A DNA stretch of 38,444 bases from positions 1 to 38,444 of the IMG/VR virus record IMGVR_UViG_3300007510_000023; one strand, written 5' to 3'. Below are positions 1-8,622 of this stretch, piece after piece (the stretch's first letter is position 1; the number at the start of each line of letters is the position of its first letter). The DNA is from a virus. The notes below the pieces were generated by a model. That model made no database searches, had not been told where the DNA came from, and was given only the letters and a program-made list of their open reading frames with translations. Position numbers and translations under genes: made by a program.

Positions 1-99
1 TGGTCAGGGTATACGTGCCTTCTTCGTAATCGTCAAGTGTATTTGCATCGGCACTTGGCACTGCTGTGGCTGGAAACCCTATCTGCCCACCAGTTGCAG
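1..99. repeat. Terminal direct repeat (circular assembly overlap), left copy
   Basis: Bases 1-99 are identical to 38346-38444. The repeat lies inside one gene, whose reading frame continues smoothly when the ends are joined. An exact odd length of 99 is what a de Bruijn assembler with k=99 leaves on a closed circle. I therefore read it as an assembly overlap on a circular or circularly permuted genome, not as a biological terminal repeat. Confidence 0.9.
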
Positions 100-451
100 T
101 AATAATACCTGTTGCCGATAACGTGCTAAATGCCCCCGATCCTGGAGTAGTCCCCCCGATAGCCCCTGGAGCTGCCATTTTAGCTGTAACATTGGCAGGA
201 GTTGTAACCCTATCAGTTGCTGTGCCGGTCACTGTTTCTGCATCTGTAGCAAGTTCAGATACACCTTCTGCTGCATCTGTTGCAGCCACAACTTTTGCCC
301 CTGGAATTCCATCATCGTCAAGACCTGTTAAACTTGTGATGTCTGCATTAACGCCTTTCTTTGCACCTCTTGGCTGGATATCAATCCCATCTGCAAAAGA
401 ACTTGCAGCAATGCCTAAGACTAAAACTAAAACTAAAACTATTTTTTTCAT
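1..451 (-). CDS. Exported tail appendage protein, N-terminal part (gene cut by window edge)
   Basis: This is the start of a 276-residue gene that crosses the circular junction and continues at 38345-37966. The ATG at 451-449 follows a good ribosome site (AAGGAG). The N-terminus reads MKKIVLVLVLVLGIAASSFA, a textbook Sec signal peptide with cleavage after SFA. The mature part is rich in Ala, Thr and Gly, with a GTTPGSGAFSTLSATG-type segment often seen in phage tail fibres and appendages. That family resemblance is from memory; the exact role is inferred from position after the spike gene. It is the fourth exported protein in a row. Its open frame has no stop before base 1, which only reflects where the circle was opened. 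Confidence 0.75.
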   Translation of the reverse strand, partial: MKKIVLVLVLVLGIAASSFADGIDIQPRGAKKGVNADITSLTGLDDDGIPGAKVVAATDAAEGVSELATDAETVTGTATDRVTTPANVTAKMAAPGAIGGTTPGSGAFSTLSATGIITATGGQIGFPATAVPSADANTLDDYEEGTYTLT

Positions 452-460
452 GATAACTCC

Positions 461-2227
461 TTATCTTGATCCAACATATTCTAAAAATACAGTGACCTTA
501 CCCGCTGTTAGTGTGGCTGCTCCTGCAACCGTTACACTTAGTTGTTGTTTAACAGCATTTTGAACATAAGTACTTGGATCGTCTCCTCGCGGAATAGCGT
601 TATGCTGCCCATCGTCCCAAGGGTTACCCCCATTACTTATTGCGATAGCTGCTAAAATATCAGTAGTAGTAACTAAACCTAAAGCTATTGTAGTTGCATC
701 AGTAGCATCATCAGTAAAAGTAGTATTTACATCATACCAAGCTCTTGTTAATATAAATTTTGAGGGGAGCCAAACACCAGAATTCCAAGTACCTGCTGTA
801 GCTTGATCAGAATAGTCAAAAGTAAACATTGCTGTACCTTTAAGACCTAAACTATCCTCATCAGAGGATTGATTGCCATCAACAACCACCAATCTTCCCA
901 TTGCATCATCAATATCTCTAAGTCCGCTACTGGAAATTTGAGCGTTCATAACAATTATTCTTCCGCCCGCTACATTTTTAATTCCGTTGTCTGTAGAGTT
1001 AGTTATGTTAGGAGCAAAAACGTTGATATAATTACTGTCGTCTATCCTAATACCATCTCCTCCATTAGTAGATAGATTTGTACCCGTAAAATTTAATCCT
1101 GTACCAGAACCTAATATATGTATACCATGACTAATAACATTTTCTGCTGATCCCCCAGTCATAGAGAAATTAGTAACGCTATCAAGATAATATCCTACTC
1201 CCCCGCAAGAATCTACAAACCCGCCAAAAATATCTATATTAGTACCTTCTACTATACGGACACCATCCCGACCTGGAGAATTGACTTGTAAGTCCTGAAT
1301 AGTAATGTTAGTATTATTTGCGGCTGTTCTTACTAAATGAACAGCATCTTGAGTAGGCGATACTATCCTTGAAAAACCCTCAATAATAGAGTACGCTATC
1401 TGATCGCCATACAAGCCGTTTTTAAAATTTTGAATCAGAACGTCTCTCATTGTAAATCGGATACTACCACCGGAGCCATCAAGATCAATACCGTTTTTAG
1501 TATGCGTACCTCCGAAGTGACAATTTATTTGGAAACCCTCGAACTTAACATTAGCCCCGTCTGCCGCAACTCCCATTGTAATGCCGTGTTCGTTAGCATC
1601 TTGGTGTATTACTGTTGAATTATATCCTTCACCTTTAATCGTGATATATTGGTCTGTAAGAATAGAAGAAGTAAGAGAATAGACTCCGACCCCAAGTCTA
1701 ACAATTCCTCCACGAGTTGACAAAGATAAAATGGCGGCGTTAATAGCCGCAGAGCATTCTGTAGAATCGTCTGGGACTGCACCCCACCACTCAGGAAACA
1801 CTTCAAAATTTGCGGGTGTCTCCACTGCAAAATCTACATCAAATGTTACATCAAATATCTGGTATCTATTAATATCTAAATTAGATTCAATAGTAAGAGT
1901 CCCTGCACCGTCAAGGACTGCTCCACGTTCAATTTGTAAAGTGACACGTTCTGGAATCGTTTCATTTGTGGTTAGTGTATAAGTAGTCGTAGCAGACCCA
2001 GAATTATTTCTCAATACTAAAGTAATTTCGCTCGTTCCAGTAGTATCTATAAAATGATTTATAGTATTTTTATTACCCGCTACTCCTTGATCAGATGCTG
2101 TTGATACAGGATAATAAACCGTACCCATATCAATCATTGCAGGGTTTATCTTACTTACTGCACCGGCTTGCCCTACTACTATGAGCAAGACTACTAAGGC
2201 TGCTAATATATTTTTAAAATGTCTCAT
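461..2227 (-). CDS. Exported parallel beta-helix tail spike, pectate-lyase-like
   Basis: The 588-residue protein begins with a Sec signal peptide (hydrophobic stretch ending VVGQAGA, cleavage near residue 23). Residues about 145-200 match the pectate-lyase-3 / tail-spike opening: WWGAVPDD, then AINAAI, then a glycine-rich GGIVRLGVGVYSL strand and ITIKGEG. The following 200 residues repeat short G-(I/V)-x-(I/L) strands such as GIHILG and GIRIDD, typical of a right-handed beta-helix. In phages such proteins bind or degrade surface polysaccharide. No catalytic residues can be assigned with confidence. Start chosen at ATG 2227, preceded by AGAGGAAT. The signal peptide is unexpected for a virion spike. 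Confidence 0.8.
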   Translation of the reverse strand: MRHFKNILAALVVLLIVVGQAGAVSKINPAMIDMGTVYYPVSTASDQGVAGNKNTINHFIDTTGTSEITLVLRNNSGSATTTYTLTTNETIPERVTLQIERGAVLDGAGTLTIESNLDINRYQIFDVTFDVDFAVETPANFEVFPEWWGAVPDDSTECSAAINAAILSLSTRGGIVRLGVGVYSLTSSILTDQYITIKGEGYNSTVIHQDANEHGITMGVAADGANVKFEGFQINCHFGGTHTKNGIDLDGSGGSIRFTMRDVLIQNFKNGLYGDQIAYSIIEGFSRIVSPTQDAVHLVRTAANNTNITIQDLQVNSPGRDGVRIVEGTNIDIFGGFVDSCGGVGYYLDSVTNFSMTGGSAENVISHGIHILGSGTGLNFTGTNLSTNGGDGIRIDDSNYINVFAPNITNSTDNGIKNVAGGRIIVMNAQISSSGLRDIDDAMGRLVVVDGNQSSDEDSLGLKGTAMFTFDYSDQATAGTWNSGVWLPSKFILTRAWYDVNTTFTDDATDATTIALGLVTTTDILAAIAISNGGNPWDDGQHNAIPRGDDPSTYVQNAVKQQLSVTVAGAATLTAGKVTVFLEYVGSR

Positions 2228-2268
2228 AATAGTATTCCTCTACCATTAGGGGGTGTGTTGTCACACCA

Positions 2269-2643
2269 TTAATAAATTGTTCCTTTAACTACTTTTTGAT
2301 CCGCCGTATCTGATACCGTATAAACCGCATTAGTTGCATCATCGTAGTCTAACGTCACGCTATCTCCAGATTGTAATACGGCAAATGCGTTTGCTCCGAG
2401 ATTTGTGACATCTGATTTACCTACAAATATTAAACCTGTATTTGTCGGGTATGATACAATAACAATAGTTCGTGTAGGTGTAGCGGTGAATGTCATTGCA
2501 ACTGCTGTAGTACCTACCGTAACTATCCCGCCACCTTCCATATTATCAGCAGGCGGTATAGTTCTATCTCCGTCTGTTACATTAAATGCTGCTGCGGCAG
2601 ATACCCAAAAGAGAACTACCATAAGTGTGATTAGTCGTTTCAT
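2269..2643 (-). CDS. Small exported protein, probable tail or surface component
   Basis: The 124-residue product starts MKRLITLMVVLFWVSAAAAF, a Sec signal peptide with an AAA-type cleavage site near residue 19. The mature part of about 105 residues is rich in Thr, Val and Asp and looks all-beta, with no cysteines or catalytic motif. It has a good ribosome site (AGGAG) before ATG 2643. It sits between two other exported proteins, and palindrome copy 2252-2267 lies in the gap just after its stop codon. I do not recognise a family. Tail-associated beta-sandwich or periplasmic protein are both possible. Confidence 0.75.
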   Translation of the reverse strand: MKRLITLMVVLFWVSAAAAFNVTDGDRTIPPADNMEGGGIVTVGTTAVAMTFTATPTRTIVIVSYPTNTGLIFVGKSDVTNLGANAFAVLQSGDSVTLDYDDATNAVYTVSDTADQKVVKGTIY

Positions 2644-2677
2644 AATCTATCTCCTAATTATTATCTGTATGCTCATA

Positions 2678-3304
2678 CTAAACTAAAAGTAAGTTCCCGA
2701 TAACGTCCCCTGTGCCTGATTCAAGTTCAAATACATAGGTTTCTATTGATCCTGTTTTACCTAGAATCCATTCTGCCGTATCTCTTGTTTCCCCTGAAAT
2801 TTTATCTTTATCAAACCCGTGCCTTTCCGGATCTGGGCCTAGTACTGTACCTCCGGTAGGAGCTGTAACTCCTTGAGTAAGAGTAGCCGTAGTAGTATTA
2901 GCACTATCCCTTCGTTTATTAAAAGCTGTTAACGCCGATCCTCCTGTAGCCCCTCCAGTAGGATTTTCTGTAATGGTGAATATGCTTGCCCCACTTGAAA
3001 CCCCAAAAGCTAGCATATGAATTCTTTTCTCTTGAGCGGGTATTACCATTTTTATACGAAGGGGGCTAGTACTAATATCAGCATCGCTAATATTAGTTTG
3101 GTATGTACTTGCTTCATGTAATTCGCTATGAGGAAATGTAGTTGTAACTATGCCAGAAGAAGAGTCGTCAATTCTGATTCCTCTTGCTACGTTGTCCTTA
3201 TCTATTACATATACGTATCTCGCACCATCCGAAACTATAATTGGATCGGCGGCAAAGCATACTGATGAAGCTAGTATTAATAACGCTATAAGAAGGTTTT
3301 TCAT
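2678..3304 (-). CDS. Exported protein of unknown function in tail region
   Basis: The 208-residue product has a clear Sec signal peptide (MKNLLIALLILASSVCFA, cleavage before ADP). The cysteine near the cleavage site does not fit a lipobox, so a lipoprotein is unlikely. The mature part has a beta-rich central region with many Thr and Gly and ends in a strand-like ETYVFELESG...VIGNLLLV segment. ATG 3304 is preceded by AGGAG. It is the first of four consecutive exported products at the distal end of the structural operon. Family not recognised; virion appendage or periplasmic protein are the main options. Confidence 0.75.
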   Translation of the reverse strand: MKNLLIALLILASSVCFAADPIIVSDGARYVYVIDKDNVARGIRIDDSSSGIVTTTFPHSELHEASTYQTNISDADISTSPLRIKMVIPAQEKRIHMLAFGVSSGASIFTITENPTGGATGGSALTAFNKRRDSANTTTATLTQGVTAPTGGTVLGPDPERHGFDKDKISGETRDTAEWILGKTGSIETYVFELESGTGDVIGNLLLV

Positions 3305-3307
3305 ATC

Positions 3308-3676
3308 TTACTCCTGCTTAGCTATCTCAAGCTGTATTCGGTTTAACGTATCTATTAATTTTTCTTGTACTCGTTTGTTTTCCAGTTTGTCCTTTTCTCT
3401 TTGTTTCTCTGCTTTCTCTGCTTCTTGTTTAAAGTGTTCATGTTCGGTTCGATTATTTTCTAGCACCTGCATCAGTGTCTTATTATCAACTTTCTTTTCT
3501 AAGACCCTTCGAACTTCATCTGATCGGTAGTTTATCCGATCGTCCTGCGCTGAAATCTTATCATTTTGTGCGGTATAGAGGAGGAGAAGTAACATTCCTA
3601 CTAATCCTATTAACATATTAGACGCCCAGGGCAATATCTTTTCAGCTGTAGATTTTTGTCGTCTATCATTTTTCAT
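3308..3676 (-). CDS. Membrane-anchored coiled-coil protein, possible inner-membrane spanin
   Basis: In this 122-residue protein, a basic N-terminus (KNDRRQKS) is followed by one transmembrane segment at about residues 19-37 (NMLIGLVGMLLLLLY) and then a long charged helix with heptad character to the C-terminus (KQEAEKAEKQREKDKLENK). A cytoplasmic N-terminus, one membrane anchor and a periplasmic coiled coil is the architecture of i-spanins such as lambda Rz, but I see no Rz1-like lipoprotein overlapping it. Palindrome copy 3691-3712 lies 15 bases upstream of the start. A tail-associated or ejection role is an alternative. Confidence 0.65.
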   Translation of the reverse strand: MKNDRRQKSTAEKILPWASNMLIGLVGMLLLLLYTAQNDKISAQDDRINYRSDEVRRVLEKKVDNKTLMQVLENNRTEHEHFKQEAEKAEKQREKDKLENKRVQEKLIDTLNRIQLEIAKQE

Positions 3677-3725
3677 GTCAAAAGTCCTTTGGGTGGGTTG
3701 TCACACCCACCCGAAGTGTTAAGTA

Positions 3726-4058
3726 TTAACCTAAGGTGCTAGTATTGTAAATGATCTCCCAATTCGATCCCATCCACATCAACAGACACACTTCGCCAGT
3801 CGCGTCAAATGTTAAGGTCGCGCCGTCTCCAAGATTTGCAGGAGTGACTACCAAGTTGTTAGTAACTTTAGTTTTCAGCTTAATGAAAGTAAGCTGTCCT
3901 TGGTGGGTGCCATCCGTCAATGCAAGAGTTAATGCGGCAGTTGCATTTGTAATAAACGAGTTCCCGCCAAATTTATGATAGTCTGTAGTCGATACAGCAC
4001 CATTTGCCGAAGGCCATTCTTTGGAGCCTAGCCCCATTCTGTTTCCTCTTTGTGACAT
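3726..4058 (-). CDS. Hypothetical structural protein (beta-rich, 110 aa)
   Basis: The 110-residue protein has no signal peptide, unlike the genes just downstream. It is rich in Thr, Leu and Gly, with alternating hydrophobic strands (ATAALTLALT, NNLVVTPANL, ATLTFDATG) and a conserved-looking ending GSNWEIIYNT that resembles short phage tail-fibre or decoration domains. Start ATG 4058 follows AAGGAGAC. It lies between the tail fibre and the coiled-coil membrane protein, so a minor tail part is the best guess. No family was recognised with certainty. Confidence 0.6.
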   Translation of the reverse strand: MSQRGNRMGLGSKEWPSANGAVSTTDYHKFGGNSFITNATAALTLALTDGTHQGQLTFIKLKTKVTNNLVVTPANLGDGATLTFDATGEVCLLMWMGSNWEIIYNTSTLG

Positions 4059-4132
4059 AATATATGTCTCCTTATATTATTCCGCCTTTGCGGATTACAG
4101 GGTGGGTTATCACACCCCGTGGGTCGACTACG

Positions 4133-5080
4133 CTATGACGCTTTTGTCATTAAAGTATGCCACCAATTAGTATCTTTAGCGACAATCATATAAACTGCAG
4201 TACCTGCTCCGTTATCGTCTACCAATCCTATAAACCCGTCCCCTCGACTAGCTGGGGTTCCAAATATAGCGGTTAACTCAGCTGCCGTAGGAGGGTTAGA
4301 TACATCCACATCGCTAACTTCTTCTATTCTTATATCTAATCCAGTTAAAGCTCCTGTAGAATACCCAAGGTTTTTGGCAACTATAACCGCTCCCGAAGGA
4401 GGAGCTTCTAAAAATGTTAATACCGCCGCAGATACAGTATAATCTACTACCGCCCGTTGTAATGATCCTCCGATAAATACCATTAAAGCTTCTGCACTTG
4501 GAGGAGTAACAGTTAAATTAAATGCTATAGTCTCCCCATCCCCAGTAAATGTAGAAGCGGTTATTAATACTCCTGATCCCGCCGCCGCTGCGACTAAGGC
4601 TTCAAAATCAGACATTGTAGCACTTGAAACGGCTGGATCGCCGTTTAGATTAAATCCTAAAAGTTTGTTAATTCTTAACGCTTTGGCAGGTAAATCTCCA
4701 TCCCAAGTTTCACCCCCAGGGATAGCCATTCCTCTCTCAACTAGTTCTTCAAGTTGCTGGGTCTGCATTACTATTCTATCCAAAGCTCGTTCATGTACAT
4801 CCTCTGGAAATTTTGTATAGGGGGTATAGTCGGTATCTTGTATATAGGCTACTTCTCGAACTAAAGCAACTGCTACCCCACTAGCGGGAGCGGTAGTAAA
4901 TGTAACTGTACCGCCAGCATCTGTAGCTAAGTCTTGTACAGTGTACCCACTCGTCTGTAATACATTGTTAAGATATACAGACATGTCTCCTAAAACATCT
5001 ACCCGAAAATTGTAAGCAAATATTGTCGTAGAAGCATCGCCAATATGATCTGCTCTATTAATGCTAGTTGCTAAAGTCAT
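4133..5080 (-). CDS. Tail fibre with T7 gp17-like N-terminal domain
   Basis: The 315-residue protein opens with the pattern of T7-type tail-fibre anchoring domains: an F-x-Y-N-F strand (IFAYNFRV), a loop-strand VYLNNVLQTSGYTV, then GGTVTFTTAPASGVAVALVRE and FPEDVHERALDRIVMQTQQLEELVER, the helix that joins the tail tube. Residues 185-230 repeat the same fold (FNLTVTPPSAEALMVFIGGS... VVDYTVSAAVLTFLEAPPSGA). It is much shorter than T7 gp17 (553 residues), so receptor binding is probably completed by the spike and appendage genes downstream. Start ATG 5080 after AAGGGGAG. Confidence 0.8.
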   Translation of the reverse strand: MTLATSINRADHIGDASTTIFAYNFRVDVLGDMSVYLNNVLQTSGYTVQDLATDAGGTVTFTTAPASGVAVALVREVAYIQDTDYTPYTKFPEDVHERALDRIVMQTQQLEELVERGMAIPGGETWDGDLPAKALRINKLLGFNLNGDPAVSSATMSDFEALVAAAAGSGVLITASTFTGDGETIAFNLTVTPPSAEALMVFIGGSLQRAVVDYTVSAAVLTFLEAPPSGAVIVAKNLGYSTGALTGLDIRIEEVSDVDVSNPPTAAELTAIFGTPASRGDGFIGLVDDNGAGTAVYMIVAKDTNWWHTLMTKAS

Positions 5081-5092
5081 AATACTCCCCTT

Positions 5093-7411
5093 TTAAAAGT
5101 CTATTTTTGGTGCTTTCGGGCCACGTCTTGAAGGTTTGCCTGGCTCTTTAAATCTTGTTATACCTTCACGTTTTTCTCTTTTAATTTTCTTCCGTCTTTG
5201 TTTCCGTATATCTGGATATACAAATTCTTGCAACCCGTCAATAAGATAACTGTTGACAAGTAACTTTCCATAGGATGCGGATTGTCCTACCTGCTTAAGA
5301 GCTGTAGCTGTTAACTTCCCACTGTATTCTTTCAACGTTTTCTCATCATCCATAATTTCGCGAGCGGCTTTTAATAATACATTCATTAATCCGGCACTTG
5401 GGCCAGCTACAAAGTCTCCTACTCCTCCACCATATTCTCCAACATTATACATAACATCGCCCATAAGACCTGTCGCTCCACCATGTACCATAGCTTTAAC
5501 TACGAATTTTGGTGTGATGTCATGGGGGTCTCTACCGTTAAGTATATCTTTAATCCACAAAGACATAACACCTAATATGGTAGTTCCAGCTAATAACTTT
5601 GATGTATAAAAAGCTCTTGTACTCTGAGTCGGTAAAGCCCTTATTCGGGCTAAGTGCATTAGCATAACACTAACAGGGAAAGATTTAAACTGCGTCCCAA
5701 CTCTTAAGAACTCTCCTGCTAATGTGCCTGGGGCCTGCCCAAAATTTAATGCGGCTCGTGATGCAGCCGTTGGTTCTGGAACAGCGTATCTTGTTTCAGC
5801 CTGTAACATCATTAAGAATTTTTCTCGACTCTCACGATCTGCAATCTTTGCTGGCTCTATAAAAGTTGCTCCCCGATGTTGAACAGTACCCGCTTCTTGA
5901 AGGTGCGACCACACACCCCGATCAATTTTGTACTGGTCTAAAACAAACTTCATACCATTAGATAAATCACCAAAACGCTTGCCGCGAATATTAGTCATAT
6001 GCGCTAAGAGTTCATAAGCGTGACCCGTTTTCATTGTGTTAGTCCATCTATTAAGTCCGATAACCTTAGTATATAAGCTAGCAATCTTAACTGCATTTCC
6101 GTTCTGGCCAACATCAGCATAGCGGTGGGCGGCTCTAATATCATTTATAACTACGTCTGATACAACCCCCATCTGTGCTAAAAATTTAGAATTTCGTTTA
6201 GTAAACAGCTCAATTAATTGAGTTTTAAGCATACGCATTACAGGCATACCTTTTAATTGTGCTGCTACAACTGAAAAACCAGTATCTGTTATAGCGGTAA
6301 CTGGAGCTAATCCCAATTTGGTGACAACCTGTATAGCCCTAAGAGTTTGTCCAACCCCCGACCAAAAAGGGCTACCAGTAGTAGTAAAACCCATAAGGTT
6401 ATTATAACGATGTACCGCAGCTTCTGCATATAATCCTCCGTCTTTAACTACTTTACCTTTTAACTTTAAATCTGATGCCATACCACTAGCTTTTTTACTG
6501 AGCTGTTCTACCATTTGGCGGGGATTCGGCCCAAGAGTCTCTAGTGCTGCAATCTGCCTTCCTGAACTATCTAAGTATTTCATTATCGTGCCGAAGACAT
6601 CTTCGTTTCCGTATTTTTTATTGAACTCATACCAATCCTTGCCGGATTTAGTATTCATTCTTCGGCGAAATGATCGCCCTATTCCCGCTCCCGCACTTGT
6701 AGGATCAACTATATTTGAAAACATCTTATCTAACACATCATCTATAGTTTTTTCACTACCTTCATATAGGAAGTTTTCCATATCGAAATGTTTTTTAACG
6801 TCTGCTTTCCATTGAGCTAAGTCTGCTTTCTTTACTCGGTCTGCTGCTTGTATATGAGGTAAGTAGAAATCTTCTTTTACATTAATTCTGCCCCCTGCTT
6901 TATTAATTCTCTCAGCTACTTCTTTTCCTATTTTTCTAAAAGCTTTTCCGAAGGCCGCAAGTTCAGGTTCAACAACTTCATCCCCCTGTATAGCCATACT
7001 CGCATGACGATTCCAAGTATCGTCTGCTTTAGAAAACCATTTACCCATAACACTTTTAACTTTAGCTTTAGATAGATGCCCCTCCAAAGTACGATGTAAT
7101 TGAGTTATTATCGAATCTCCCAAAACCTCCATAGACTTAGTTGGGCCAGATATTATATTTGCAAGTGCTCTAAACGGATTACGTAGTAGCTTTTTAGGAT
7201 CAAGAACCGAAGGTTCTGTATAATCTACCATTTCTTTTTCTAAGCTTACCCGCTTTTTAGAATCGGCGATTAGGTTGCTAAGGTCTTTCTTGCGTTTACC
7301 AAATTCAAGTAATACCTGAGTTTCAAGTTCCTCGTCTCCGGCAATAGCCAATAGTCGATTTCTAGTTTCTCTATGAGATATCTTAGTAGCTATACAATTT
7401 CGTAAAGACAT
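5093..7411 (-). CDS. Large internal virion (DNA ejection) protein
   Basis: This 772-residue protein lies where T7-like phages encode the internal core proteins gp14-gp16. It is mostly helical and basic, with a very basic C-terminus (KQRRKKIKREKREG, RFKEPGKPSRRGPK). Hydrophobic stretches occur around residues 365-390 and 600-620. I do not see a transglycosylase motif. The start codon overlaps the upstream stop (TAATG), so translation is probably coupled. Palindrome copy 5902 lies inside the frame. The function is inferred from position, size and composition; ejection-protein families diverge quickly. Confidence 0.65.
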   Translation of the reverse strand: MSLRNCIATKISHRETRNRLLAIAGDEELETQVLLEFGKRKKDLSNLIADSKKRVSLEKEMVDYTEPSVLDPKKLLRNPFRALANIISGPTKSMEVLGDSIITQLHRTLEGHLSKAKVKSVMGKWFSKADDTWNRHASMAIQGDEVVEPELAAFGKAFRKIGKEVAERINKAGGRINVKEDFYLPHIQAADRVKKADLAQWKADVKKHFDMENFLYEGSEKTIDDVLDKMFSNIVDPTSAGAGIGRSFRRRMNTKSGKDWYEFNKKYGNEDVFGTIMKYLDSSGRQIAALETLGPNPRQMVEQLSKKASGMASDLKLKGKVVKDGGLYAEAAVHRYNNLMGFTTTGSPFWSGVGQTLRAIQVVTKLGLAPVTAITDTGFSVVAAQLKGMPVMRMLKTQLIELFTKRNSKFLAQMGVVSDVVINDIRAAHRYADVGQNGNAVKIASLYTKVIGLNRWTNTMKTGHAYELLAHMTNIRGKRFGDLSNGMKFVLDQYKIDRGVWSHLQEAGTVQHRGATFIEPAKIADRESREKFLMMLQAETRYAVPEPTAASRAALNFGQAPGTLAGEFLRVGTQFKSFPVSVMLMHLARIRALPTQSTRAFYTSKLLAGTTILGVMSLWIKDILNGRDPHDITPKFVVKAMVHGGATGLMGDVMYNVGEYGGGVGDFVAGPSAGLMNVLLKAAREIMDDEKTLKEYSGKLTATALKQVGQSASYGKLLVNSYLIDGLQEFVYPDIRKQRRKKIKREKREGITRFKEPGKPSRRGPKAPKIDF

Positions 7412-8622
7412 TATATTTTAACTCCGTTTCCGATTAAACAATCCGCTACTTGCTCTGCGAGCGAATCTAAATTCTCCGCTTCATCTACGATCTCAGCTCC
7501 TCGCCCTTTTAACCATTGCCTATCTGCATCATTTATATGTTTGAAATCGTCAGCGGGGTGTGTTGTCGCACCCTTGGTCTCCTTGACGGTTGTCGTGGTC
7601 TTACCTTTCTTATCAGTTACTTCGGTTACTGTTCGAGTGAATCTCTGTTGATCTGTTAGTATTTCAAGTTCATCCGCTTCTAACTCTGTAAGTTTCTTTT
7701 TACCCTGCAACTCTTTTAATCTTGAAGCATCTTGGCGAGCTGCGAGATTATCTAGTTCCCTAGACTCTATAGGAGTATGCAATTCATAATCATCAGACTT
7801 ACGTTGAATAGTAGATAGCAGTTCTTCCGCATCTTCCGTAACTTCTGATTCCATTAATCTTTTAGTATTAGCCGCTTGATGCAAAGCGTCGGGAGACATC
7901 TCGTCCCCGTGTCTCTTAACTATTTCATCTACCGCTTTAGCGGTTTTCAAAGAACTTAATTTTGCTATTAGCCCGATTGCTGCGGCTTCGCCAAAGGCTG
8001 CAAACGCTATGTTAAATATAACCTCCTTAGCATTAGTGTCTATATCTCTTGCAGTTTTATACTCCCACACTGAAATCTGTCGGGGTAATTCTAAAGCTGC
8101 TCCGACTGCTAACCCCCGTCTAAAAGCTTTTGCTGCACGTAACCCTTTGTAAACTGCACTAGCTCCGCCTATAAACATTCCGGCTGCTACGTCAACATCC
8201 ATCATTGCTCCGGCCATAAAACCTGCCCCGCCAATAATTTTCTGTCCCGTAGTAGCCCCTTCTTGCAATCGAGCTAAATCTTCTCCTCGCTCTCGGATCA
8301 TCTTGCCTTGCTCTTTTTTCAAATCAATATCTGACGGGATGTTAAATCCTTTTTCTTCGTTAAGATAGCGAGCTATAAGATTATAATCCGTACCGAAAGT
8401 TTGACTAATATTTTTAGGAACTGTACCATCCGCTATCCGATCTTGAACTTCTTGATTCCGCATACTAAACATTTCAGTATTGTGCAACGGGGCGTGCGAA
8501 GTCGTAGTATCAAAAGCATATTGAAAACTCTGCTTCAACAACTCGAAAGTTCCTGCCGCTTCTTTAGCAGATAACGGTTGTTGGTTTTCTCCTACTACCG
8601 GTTTATGTTTTATTAAACCCAT
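7411..8622 (-). CDS. Internal virion protein with central hydrophobic segments
   Basis: The 403-residue protein is helical and charged at both ends. A central region of about residues 130-230 is rich in Ala and Gly and hydrophobic (IIGGAGFMAGAMM, VAAGMFIGGASAVY, FAAFGEAAAIGLIAKL), as expected of an ejection protein that inserts in a membrane. It follows the preceding gene without a gap (TAAATG) and its own stop overlaps the next start. Palindrome copy 7555 falls near its C-terminal end. It is probably part of a three-protein ejection set with the genes on each side. The role is inferred from context. Confidence 0.6.
   Translation of the reverse strand: MGLIKHKPVVGENQQPLSAKEAAGTFELLKQSFQYAFDTTTSHAPLHNTEMFSMRNQEVQDRIADGTVPKNISQTFGTDYNLIARYLNEEKGFNIPSDIDLKKEQGKMIRERGEDLARLQEGATTGQKIIGGAGFMAGAMMDVDVAAGMFIGGASAVYKGLRAAKAFRRGLAVGAALELPRQISVWEYKTARDIDTNAKEVIFNIAFAAFGEAAAIGLIAKLSSLKTAKAVDEIVKRHGDEMSPDALHQAANTKRLMESEVTEDAEELLSTIQRKSDDYELHTPIESRELDNLAARQDASRLKELQGKKKLTELEADELEILTDQQRFTRTVTEVTDKKGKTTTTVKETKGATTHPADDFKHINDADRQWLKGRGAEIVDEAENLDSLAEQVADCLIGNGVKI

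Noticed and set aside
66-563. Rightward 165-residue open frame over the first 560 bases
   Set aside because: It is antisense to the signal-peptide appendage gene and the spike end, and its Ala/Val/Pro-rich translation is the mirror of that gene.
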